Below are positions 1-5,239 of a DNA stretch of 5,239 nt, one piece after another; the first letter of the stretch is position 1, and every line of letters begins with the position of its first letter. The notes beneath the pieces are model-generated. The model was not told the origin of the DNA and did no database searches. It saw only the letters and a list, made by a program, of their open reading frames with translations. The DNA is from Flavobacteriales bacterium UBA5871. GTDB taxonomy: Bacteria; Bacteroidota; Bacteroidia; Flavobacteriales_D; Crocinitomicaceae. Location of the stretch: assembly GCA_002432085.1 (NCBI GenBank), contig DJFN01000136.1, forward strand, positions 10,964-16,202, read 5' to 3'. The translations under genes were made by a program, and so were the position numbers.

Positions 1-450
1 ACTTCCTACCATTGGGATTTCGGCGATGGGACCGAATCGACGGCAACGGCTCTGAACCATACGTTCCCGAACGACGAAGCAGGCTCGTACAGCATTCAGC
101 TGATCGCTTATTCGTCTTTCGGTTGTACCGATACGGCGTATGCGACTGTTGTGATCAACGAAGACTTGATTTTCTACGTTCCGAACGCGTTTACACCGGA
201 TAACGACGAATTCAACCAGGGCTTTGTACCGGTATTCAGCAGTGGTTTCGACCCGTATAACTTCAACATGCTGATCTTCGACCGCTGGGGCGAGATCATC
301 TTTGAATCGAACAACTCGGCAGCCGGCTGGGATGGCACATACATGGGAAAACCTGTGAAGGAAGGCGTCTACACCTGGAAGATCGAATTCAAGCGGGCCG
401 AGAACGACGCCAATCAGATTGCCATCGGTCATGTGAGCCTACTGCGCTAG
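1..450 (+). CDS. T9SS type B secreted protein, C-terminal part (PKD domain + gliding-motility-associated C-terminal domain), 5' truncated by window
   Basis: The frame is open from base 1 to the TAG at 448-450, giving 149 visible residues; the start lies upstream of the window. Residues 1-52 are most of a PKD domain: WDFGDG at 5-10, then a G-C pair (41-42) in the hairpin before the last strand. From about residue 54 comes the T9SS type B sorting domain (TIGR04131/CHU_C type), with PNAFTPD at 61-67, DEFNQ, RWGE at 95-98, WDGTY at 110-114 and a short end in LLR. In this family the domain directs a folded periplasmic protein through the T9SS outer-membrane channel. The full protein is therefore probably a large exported or surface protein, but its N-terminal domains and function cannot be seen. 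A GTG at 151 is an internal Val codon, not a start. A hairpin terminator follows 26 bases after the stop, so this is the last gene of its unit. The sorting domain is a diverged paralogue of the one ending at 4764. Confidence 0.93.
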   Translation, partial: TSYHWDFGDGTESTATALNHTFPNDEAGSYSIQLIAYSSFGCTDTAYATVVINEDLIFYVPNAFTPDNDEFNQGFVPVFSSGFDPYNFNMLIFDRWGEIIFESNNSAAGWDGTYMGKPVKEGVYTWKIEFKRAENDANQIAIGHVSLLR

Positions 451-476
451 CATTCCAAGAATTAACTAATATTCAC

Positions 477-506
477 AAAACACGCGGTTTACAGCTGCGT
501 GTTTTT
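477..506 (+). terminator. Rho-independent terminator after the first type B gene
   Basis: AAAACACGC (477-485) pairs perfectly with GCGTGTTTT (497-505). The stem extends inward through G486-T496 (wobble), G487-C495 and T488-G494 (wobble), leaving the loop TTACA. The 3' arm runs straight into a T tract ending at 506. The A-rich 5' arm means the hairpin could also act on the opposite strand, but no gene converges on it here. It separates the upstream gene from the unit starting near 610. Confidence 0.85.
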
Positions 507-602
507 GATTTTAAAGAGGTTGTGTTTCGTACGGAGTGTTATGAAGCCATGGGTGTGCAAATAAATCGGTTTATTAATGGCGATTTCACACAACCATCAA
601 CG

Positions 603-610
603 TATTTTTG
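603..610 (+). promoter_or_regulatory. Candidate Bacteroidota -7 promoter element (TATTTTTG) for the 641/1081 unit
   Basis: TATTTTTG matches the Bacteroidota primary-sigma -7 consensus TAnnTTTG exactly and lies 30 bases before the ATG at 641, in an A/T-rich intergenic region downstream of a terminator. Transcription would start near 616-618, giving a leader of about 25 bases. I see no clear -33 TTG/TTTG at the usual 17-23 base spacing, which lowers confidence. The same octamer contains the TTG at 608, so that codon is unlikely to be the translation start. Confidence 0.5.
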
Positions 611-612
611 CG

Positions 613-625
613 TTCACATTGTGAA
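613..625. promoter_or_regulatory. 13-base palindrome at the predicted transcription start (possible operator)
   Basis: TTCAC-ATT-GTGAA is a perfect inverted repeat with a 3-base centre. It begins two bases after the candidate -7 element and covers the predicted start of transcription, where a bound repressor would block the promoter. No regulator is encoded nearby and a short palindrome can arise by chance, so the operator role is inference only. Confidence 0.25.
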
Positions 626-640
626 TTCAGTCATTTTAAT

Positions 641-1078
641 ATGTCAAAGATCAAAAACATTCTAACTACCGCAGCCTTCTTCCTATTGGGGGTAACGGCC
701 TTCTCACAGGAAAAGATCGATCAGCGTGTAGTAAAAAATAAAGGCGCAAAAGCTGAAGAGGCTTTCCGTCACAACAGGAACAGCTATAACTATTTCATTT
801 TTGAGCTGGACAACAGCTACGAGGTAAAATCCACTTCAGAGCTGACTAAGGAGGAGAAAGCGAAAGTGCAATCCGCTGAAAATTTCAAAAACGGCGAAGG
901 AACGGCACTGAGCAAAGACCTGATCGTTCAGGGTGTCTTCAATTTCTACGACTTCGGTATCCGTTTACAGAAAACGGAGCGCGTTTACATCGCATTGGAT
1001 AAGAAAACCGTGCTGGTATTTTACAGCATCCCGGAACTGTCGCAATTGTTTAAGCAAAGCCCGGGCAATACCAAATAA
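641..1078 (+). CDS. Small exported protein of unknown function (145 aa), first gene of a two-gene unit
   Basis: I do not recognise this protein family. Residues 1-23 are a Sec signal peptide: a basic N-terminus (K3, K5), the hydrophobic core AAFFLLGVTAF and a probable cut near SQ-EK. The mature part is about 122 residues, Lys/Glu-rich, with no cysteine, no lipobox and no second membrane segment. An aromatic stretch at 48-60 (SYNYFIFELDNSY) and the segment 94-133, rich in alternating hydrophobic residues (VQGVFNFYDFG, VYIALDKK, VLVFYSIPEL), suggest a compact beta-rich fold. There is no T9SS sorting domain, so it probably stays in the periplasm or associates with the envelope. ATG 641 is chosen because it starts a proper signal peptide; an upstream in-frame TTG at 608 lies inside the promoter motif. 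The gene ends two bases before the next start, so the two are surely co-transcribed. It lacks the length and character of a PorP/SprF partner. The coding call is firm; the function is unknown. Confidence 0.85.
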   Translation: MSKIKNILTTAAFFLLGVTAFSQEKIDQRVVKNKGAKAEEAFRHNRNSYNYFIFELDNSYEVKSTSELTKEEKAKVQSAENFKNGEGTALSKDLIVQGVFNFYDFGIRLQKTERVYIALDKKTVLVFYSIPELSQLFKQSPGNTK

Positions 1079-1080
1079 GT

Positions 1081-4000
1081 ATGAAAAACATTCTATCAGC
1101 AGTTATCTTTTTGTTTGCCGCAGGGGTAACTTATGCACAGACAAATATTTCATTTTCGGCAGCCAGCAATGGCCAGACCTTCAGTACCTGTAACGGGTTC
1201 ATCATTGACTCAGGAGGTCAGGGGGGAACCGGTTACAGCAACAACGAAAACGTCACCATTACACTTTGTCCGGATACACCGGGCGAGGTGATTACCGTCG
1301 TGTTCAACTTCATTAACCTGAGTACGCAGGATGATAACCCGAACCCGACACAGACCAATGTGGATTACATGCGTGTGTTCGACGGAACGTCTACGGCGGC
1401 TAACACACTTGGCGAGTATACCGGGAACCAGCTGCAGGGGGTGATCATCCAGGCAACGGCGCTGAACCCGACAGGTTGTATTACACTGCAATTTCAGTCC
1501 AATACCGTTGGAACAGGTCAGTTCTCTGCCAGCGTTACCTGCTCAACACCTTGTGCAACTCCAACAGCTGCCGGAAGGATCGTTGGCGGAATTACACCCG
1601 ATAGCATCCGCGTGTGTGTTGGTGACGAAGTATTTTTCGCAGATGACGGCTCTTATGCCGAGCCGGGCTTTACACTCGAGGACTTTACATGGGATTTCAT
1701 GGACGGTACCACCGGAAACGGTCAGAACGTATCGCACGTGTTCACCGAGCCGGGACAATACCGCGTTCAGCTCTTCGTTACCGACGACAACGACGATAAC
1801 GTCTGTTCCAACTCGAACCTCATCGACCTGGAAGTACTTGTAGCTACGATACCCGATTTCACGGGATTCCCTTCGGATACGACACTCTGTTTAGGTGAAA
1901 TGGTCTCCTTTACGGCCGATCCTGAATCCTACGAAGTGCTTTGGGACGGTTTCCCGGGCTCCGAAACGATCGACAACGGCTGTCTTCCGGATACCCTGCT
2001 TGGCGTTTCCCAGGATATCGAGCTCCTGCAAACCGGTTTCGCAGCCGGTACGATGATCGACAACATCAGCGACATTGAAAGTATTTGTCTTGACCTCGAG
2101 CACTCGTTCATGGGAGATATTGTGATCATGATCGAATGTCCGAACGGACAAACTGAAATCCTGCACCAGCAGGGCGGAGGTGGAACCCAGATCGGTGAGC
2201 CGGTTCAGGAAGACAACGTGGATTGCTCCGATCCGGCTACACAAGGTGTTCCTTATACGTATTGCTTTACACCGACAGCTACCGAAACATGGGTGGAATG
2301 GGTCGATAACAACGGTTGGGGAATGACCCTGCCTGCGGGCGACTACGAACCGATCGAGCCATTGACTAACCTCGTTGGCTGTCCTGTAAACGGTGTGTGG
2401 ACACTGACAGTGATTGACAACTGGGCTGCGGATGACGGAACATTGTTCACCTTCGGAATCAACCTCGATCCTTCTTTGTACCCGCCAATCCAGACATTCG
2501 AGCCGCAGATCGGCCCAGGAGCGGATTCTTCCTACTGGACATTCCCTGCACCGCATGCGACTTCGCTTTCACCTGATGGCGACCAGATTTTCATCAACCC
2601 GACTGCTCCGGGCGTATTCACCTACACGTATACCGTTATCGACGACTTCGGTTGTATGAACGATACCAATGTAACATTGACCGTGAATGACAACCCGATT
2701 CCGGATGCAGGTCCGGACTTCACGGTTTGCGACGGCGAAGAAGTTCAGCTCAACGGAACCATCAGCGGTTCGGGAGGTGGCTCACCTTGTCCGTTTACGT
2801 TCAATCTCCACGACAGCTGGGGCGACGGATGGAACGGCAACAACCTCATCGTGACGATCAATGGTGTTACAACGACTTATACGATTCCTTCACCGGGTGA
2901 TGAAGCGACCTACACCGTCAATATTCCGCACGGAACGACCTTTACCGTTCAATTCGACGGCGCGGGATCTTTCCTCGGCGAATGCTCCTTCGATGTGGTA
3001 GGACCGAACGGCGAGATCGTTTACCAGGATGGTTACAACGGTGTGCCTTCTACAGCTGTTCAATCCTTGACAGCCGACTGCTTCAACGGTTATACCTTCG
3101 AATGGTCACCGGCTGCCGGACTTTCCGATCCGAACATTCCGGATCCGACAGGAACCTTCAGCACGCCAGGAACATTGACGCTCACGGTTTATCCTACAGG
3201 TCACCCGCTTTGTGCTACAACCGACGACGTTTCCTACATCGTTTCGGAATCCGCTTATCCGGGCGAAGACAGCACGCTGCAGATCTGTTCCCAGGGAACG
3301 CCTCAGGATCTCTATCCGCTGCTCGGACCGGGAGCTTCTCCGAACGGAACATGGTCAGGTCCTACGGGTGCGGCTGTTGCGATGCCTTACAACCCGGTAA
3401 CAATGAACCCGGGAATCTATACTTACTCGGTTGATTCGAACGGCTGCCTCTCTTCGGCAACGATTACCGTAACAGAGATTGTCGTAACGGCTAACATCGT
3501 TGTAACGAACGTATCGTGCCACGGTGCGAACAACGGCTCGGTGCTGGTGAATACAACCAACGCTACATCGTACTCACTGAATGGCGGTGCTACTCAGGCG
3601 ATCACAGGATCTCCGTTCACCATTCCGAACCTGGCTCCGGGCAACTATACGCTTGACGTAACGAACGCGATCGGCTGTACGGACCAGGAAACATTTACGG
3701 TTACAGAGCCACCGGCGCTCAGCATTACGAATATTTCACCGGATATTACGATTTGTCCGGGAGCTACAACGACCTTGTCTGCAACAGGTGCAGGCGGAAG
3801 CTCGGCTTACACTTATACCTGGGTTGACGGTACAACTATTGCCGGAGTCGGGGCCTCAATCGATGTTACGCCGCAGACAACGACCGAATACTGTGTTATT
3901 CTGACCGAAGCGTGCGGCTCGATGCCGGATACTGCTTGCGTAACGGTTTCGCATCCTGCGGACATCATTCCGGTTGTGACACCTGACGTCGTAGAAGGCT

Positions 4001-4764
4001 GCTTCCCGGTTGCTGTGAACTTCACGAACAACAGCACCGGCGGAACGGTTGTACAAACGGTTATCGACTACGGCGACGGAATTACCGAAACGTTCGCAGG
4101 AATGGCAGGATTCAGCCATGAATATGCATTGCCGGGTATGTACACGGTAACAGTAACCGTAACGTCCGATCTGGGTTGTGTGTACACGGCAACGTTTACC
4201 GACATGATCACGGTATTCGACAAGCCGCAGGCTTACTTCGACATCCTGCCAAATCCGGTTTCGATGTTCAATCCACAGGTTCAGCTGATCAATAACAGCT
4301 CTGCCGACGCCGTTGTGTTTGACTGGGATATTACGGAAGGAACACCTTCAACAGCTTCTACCCAAAACGTATATGCACAATTCCCTGAAGGTGTTGCCGG
4401 TAACTACGACGTAACGCTTTACGTTTACAACGATGCCGGTTGTGTCGACTCTGTTACCCGCGTCGTGCAGGTGATCAGCGACGTGTTGATCTACGCGCCG
4501 AATGCTTTCACACCGGATGGCGATGAGTTCAACCAGACCTGGTTCATCCACATCGACGGAATCGACGTTACCCACTTCAACCTCAAAGTGTTCAACCGCT
4601 GGGGTGAGATCGTCTGGGAAAGCAACGATCCGAAAGGTGCATGGGATGGAACTTATGCCGGTCAGGTGGTGCCTTCGGGAACTTATACCTGGACGGTTGA
4701 AACGAAAGACATCAATACGGACGAGAAATATGTGTTCGAAGGACACATGACCGTAATTCGTTAA
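1081..4764 (+). CDS. Large multidomain T9SS type B surface/secreted protein (1227 aa; CUB-like, PKD, nested P-domain, SprB-like repeat, type B sorting domain)
   Basis: Domains in order: Sec signal peptide 1-20 (cut after TYAQ); CUB-like domain about 36-154 (C37, DYMRVFDG, closing SVTC); PKD about 165-253 with WDFMDG at 204-209; Ig-like domain about 256-538, interrupted by a proprotein-convertase P-domain (about 301-463); Ig-like domain about 541-722, interrupted by a DSWGDGWNG domain (about 569-667); Ig-like 725-799; SprB-like repeat about 801-878 (VSCHGANNGS at 811-820); Ig-like 881-958; PKD 961-1046 (DYGDG at 996-1000); degenerate PKD 1048-1133 (WDITEG); type B sorting domain 1134-1227 (PNAFTPD, RWGE 1173-1176, WDGTY 1188-1192). 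Most Ig/PKD units pair a C-x-G or C-x-P motif early with a G-C near the end, a likely disulfide pattern. No protease, hydrolase or other catalytic domain is seen, so an adhesin or matrix role is inferred. The sorting domain implies T9SS export. ATG 1081 is the only start giving the signal peptide; no Shine-Dalgarno precedes it, as usual in the phylum. The gene ends at a strong terminator. Product class is firm; ligand and exact role are unknown. Confidence 0.95.
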   Translation: MKNILSAVIFLFAAGVTYAQTNISFSAASNGQTFSTCNGFIIDSGGQGGTGYSNNENVTITLCPDTPGEVITVVFNFINLSTQDDNPNPTQTNVDYMRVFDGTSTAANTLGEYTGNQLQGVIIQATALNPTGCITLQFQSNTVGTGQFSASVTCSTPCATPTAAGRIVGGITPDSIRVCVGDEVFFADDGSYAEPGFTLEDFTWDFMDGTTGNGQNVSHVFTEPGQYRVQLFVTDDNDDNVCSNSNLIDLEVLVATIPDFTGFPSDTTLCLGEMVSFTADPESYEVLWDGFPGSETIDNGCLPDTLLGVSQDIELLQTGFAAGTMIDNISDIESICLDLEHSFMGDIVIMIECPNGQTEILHQQGGGGTQIGEPVQEDNVDCSDPATQGVPYTYCFTPTATETWVEWVDNNGWGMTLPAGDYEPIEPLTNLVGCPVNGVWTLTVIDNWAADDGTLFTFGINLDPSLYPPIQTFEPQIGPGADSSYWTFPAPHATSLSPDGDQIFINPTAPGVFTYTYTVIDDFGCMNDTNVTLTVNDNPIPDAGPDFTVCDGEEVQLNGTISGSGGGSPCPFTFNLHDSWGDGWNGNNLIVTINGVTTTYTIPSPGDEATYTVNIPHGTTFTVQFDGAGSFLGECSFDVVGPNGEIVYQDGYNGVPSTAVQSLTADCFNGYTFEWSPAAGLSDPNIPDPTGTFSTPGTLTLTVYPTGHPLCATTDDVSYIVSESAYPGEDSTLQICSQGTPQDLYPLLGPGASPNGTWSGPTGAAVAMPYNPVTMNPGIYTYSVDSNGCLSSATITVTEIVVTANIVVTNVSCHGANNGSVLVNTTNATSYSLNGGATQAITGSPFTIPNLAPGNYTLDVTNAIGCTDQETFTVTEPPALSITNISPDITICPGATTTLSATGAGGSSAYTYTWVDGTTIAGVGASIDVTPQTTTEYCVILTEACGSMPDTACVTVSHPADIIPVVTPDVVEGCFPVAVNFTNNSTGGTVVQTVIDYGDGITETFAGMAGFSHEYALPGMYTVTVTVTSDLGCVYTATFTDMITVFDKPQAYFDILPNPVSMFNPQVQLINNSSADAVVFDWDITEGTPSTASTQNVYAQFPEGVAGNYDVTLYVYNDAGCVDSVTRVVQVISDVLIYAPNAFTPDGDEFNQTWFIHIDGIDVTHFNLKVFNRWGEIVWESNDPKGAWDGTYAGQVVPSGTYTWTVETKDINTDEKYVFEGHMTVIR
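1981..2469 (+). other. P-domain (proprotein convertase type) nested inside an Ig-like module of the 1227-aa protein
   Basis: Residues about 301-463. Visible family hallmarks are IDNISDIESICLDLEHS leading into FMGDIVIMIECPNG (343-356), a G-rich loop (365-368), an aromatic YTYCF stretch, LVGCPVNGVWTL (431-442) and the closing VIDNWAADDG then FGINL. In proteases this domain follows the catalytic domain and helps it fold; here there is no catalytic domain. The Ig-like strand ending near 280 (C270, LGEMVSF) seems to resume after 466 and finish at DDFGC (521-525), which places the P-domain as an insertion. The boundaries are approximate. Confidence 0.75.
2785..3081 (+). other. DSWGDGWNG domain nested inside the next Ig-like module
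   Basis: Residues about 569-667. It opens with CPFTFNLHDSWGDGWNGNN (570-588), continues through strands such as LIVTING and TFTVQFDG, contains GECSF (C635), and closes with SLTADC (662-667). This type of beta domain recurs in exported Bacteroidota proteins; the Asp-rich opening could bind a metal such as calcium (inference). The surrounding Ig-like module begins with VCDGEEVQL (549-557) and resumes with YTFEWSPAAGLSDPN, so the domain sits in the loop after the second strand. Cysteines 570 and 667 frame the insert. Confidence 0.65.
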
Positions 4765-4781
4765 AAATCATACAGCTGAAT

Positions 4782-4815
4782 AAAAAGCCGTTCTCTTTTC
4801 GGGGACGGCTTTTTT
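4782..4815 (+). terminator. Strong Rho-independent terminator after the 1227-aa gene
   Basis: The hairpin starts 18 bases after the TAA. AGCCGTTCTC (4786-4795) pairs with GGGGACGGCT (4801-4810), with two G-T wobbles and the 5-base loop TTTTC. AAAA (4782-4785) then pairs with TTTT (4811-4814), and the T tract runs on to 4815, followed by another TTTT run at 4817-4820. The A tract on the 5' side would also allow function on the other strand. It ends the 641-4764 unit. Confidence 0.92.
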
Positions 4816-4889
4816 GTTTTTGAAGCCAAATTGAAAGGGTTAAAATTCCAACCTTTTGCCCCCTGCGGCATTTAAGGAAACAGAAACGA

Positions 4890-4985
4890 ATGGCAAACTT
4901 TCAAAAAAGCGAAATCGGCTTCAGCGCGCAGAACAATAACCAACCGATTTTTTGTAAGTTTGGTCAGCTAAAAAGAACTATATGA
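4890..4985 (+). CDS. Possible 31-codon leader ORF overlapping the next start (doubtful)
   Basis: An ATG at 4890 opens 31 codons (beginning MANFQKSEIG, ending QLKRTI) that stop at TGA 4983-4985. This stop overlaps the ATG at 4982 as ATGA, the usual arrangement for translational coupling. No Shine-Dalgarno is seen and no family is recognised. Against it, the candidate -7 element at 4955-4962 lies inside this ORF; if that promoter is the only one, the ORF is not transcribed in full. An ORF this short can easily arise by chance. Confidence 0.15.
   Translation: MANFQKSEIGFSAQNNNQPIFCKFGQLKRTI
4955..4962 (+). promoter_or_regulatory. Candidate Bacteroidota -7 promoter element (TAAGTTTG) for the gene at 4982
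   Basis: TAAGTTTG matches TAnnTTTG exactly and ends 19 bases before ATG 4982, downstream of the strong terminator. Transcription would start near 4968-4970, leaving a leader of only about 12-14 bases, which is A-rich (CTAAAAAGAACTAT). No TTG is present at the expected -33 position (around 4929-4936 the sequence is C/A-rich), so either the promoter relies on the -7 element or this match is fortuitous. Confidence 0.5.
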
Positions 4986-5239
4986 AAAAAGCGTTACTTA
5001 TCACCTCCGTATTACTCAGCGGAACCACTTTTGCACAATTCGACCAGGGCAATGAGCCGTCAGTTGGCCAAAGTCAAAACATGTACGTATGCGATCCGAC
5101 TGCTCCGGATTATGCTTCAATGTCCGGAACAGGTCAGTCGTGGGATTACAGCGGCGTTGTCGGCGACGGAACAACCAGCACACTCAGCATCGAGGATCCT
5201 GCTTCAACTCCGGAAGGAGCAAGCTTTGCAGCTGCAACA
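4982..5239 (+). CDS. Exported protein of unknown function, N-terminal 86 residues (3' truncated by window), probable T9SS cargo
   Basis: ATG 4982 opens a frame that stays open to the window end with no stop. Residues 1-19 are a clear Sec signal peptide (MKKALLITSVLLSGTTFAQ) with a probable cut at FAQ-FD or FA-QF. The visible mature part is acidic and rich in Gly, Ser, Thr and Asp, with NMYVCDPTAPDY (33-44) and SGTGQSWDYSG (48-58). This layout resembles the N-termini of exported Bacteroidota proteins that carry a T9SS sorting domain at the far end, but that domain is outside the window, so cargo status is inference. I recognise no catalytic motif. The gene is a separate unit: a strong terminator precedes it and it has its own -7 motif. 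The start is well supported by the signal peptide and the A-rich leader. Confidence 0.85.
   Translation, partial: MKKALLITSVLLSGTTFAQFDQGNEPSVGQSQNMYVCDPTAPDYASMSGTGQSWDYSGVVGDGTTSTLSIEDPASTPEGASFAAAT

Noticed and set aside
541..564. 7-codon ORF (MKPWVCK) in the intergenic region
   Set aside because: It lies upstream of the candidate promoter, is too short to judge and has no supporting signal.
608..640. Upstream TTG start that would extend the 145-aa protein by 11 residues
   Set aside because: The TTG is part of the -7 promoter motif, and the extension would put non-signal residues in front of a complete signal peptide starting at ATG 641.
1891..2556. 221-codon open frame on the minus strand inside the large gene
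   Set aside because: It lies wholly antisense to a gene with clear domain content. Its product is Arg/Cys/His-rich with no recognisable motif or signal, as expected from reading codon-biased DNA backwards. The minus-strand frames at 1210-1491, 3813-4119 and 4348-4746 are rejected for the same reason.
2982..3434. 150-codon open frame on the plus strand in a different phase within the large gene
   Set aside because: The translation is Arg/Ser/Leu-rich, without domains, while the main frame carries coherent Ig-like modules across the same bases.
4834..4877. Weak hairpins after the second terminator (AAAGGGTT with AACCTTT, one bulged G; TGCC with GGCA)
   Set aside because: The stems are short and interrupted, no T tract follows, and no riboswitch or known RNA motif is recognisable. 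A chance origin is most likely.
1..5239. CRISPR array, insertion sequence, tRNA/rRNA, phage or defence system
   Set aside because: No direct-repeat array, transposase motif, terminal inverted repeats, tRNA-like fold or defence-type domain was seen. The content is explained by exported surface-protein genes.

Overview
The window looks like a stretch of Bacteroidota chromosome, most likely Flavobacteriales or a close relative (inference; the lower rank is not determinable from 5.2 kb). Three things point there. Two proteins end in the gliding-motility/type B C-terminal sorting domain of the type IX secretion system (T9SS), which is confined to that phylum. The start codons have A/T-rich leaders and no Shine-Dalgarno sequence. 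Two upstream regions carry the Bacteroidota -7 promoter motif TAnnTTTG. All genes are on the + strand.

Layout. (1) 1-450: the 3' end of a secreted T9SS type B protein, with one PKD domain followed by the sorting domain, closed by a hairpin terminator at 477-506. (2) 507-640: an A/T-rich intergenic region with a -7 element at 603-610 and a 13-base palindrome at 613-625. (3) 641-1078: a 145-aa protein of unknown function with a signal peptide. (4) 1081-4764: two bases later, a 1227-aa multidomain surface or secreted protein. It reads signal peptide, CUB-like, PKD, Ig-like domain interrupted by a P-domain, Ig-like domain interrupted by a DSWGDGWNG domain, Ig-like, SprB-like repeat, Ig-like, two PKD-like domains, type B sorting domain. 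A strong terminator follows at 4782-4815. (5) 4816-4981: intergenic, with a second TAnnTTTG motif and a doubtful 31-codon ORF that overlaps the next start as ATGA. (6) 4982-5239: the 5' end of another exported protein, cut by the window edge.

How they fit together. The small exported protein and the 1227-aa protein form a two-gene transcription unit between two terminators. The large protein should cross the inner membrane by Sec, fold in the periplasm and leave through T9SS, to be anchored on or released from the cell surface. Its domains suggest adhesion or binding to glycans or proteins; no catalytic domain is visible. The function of the small partner is unknown. The region is a run of T9SS-type cargo genes. 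I saw no mobile element, CRISPR, tRNA/rRNA or defence-type gene. The most interesting points are the two domain insertions at matching places in successive Ig-like modules, and the tight pairing of the unknown small protein with the giant one.
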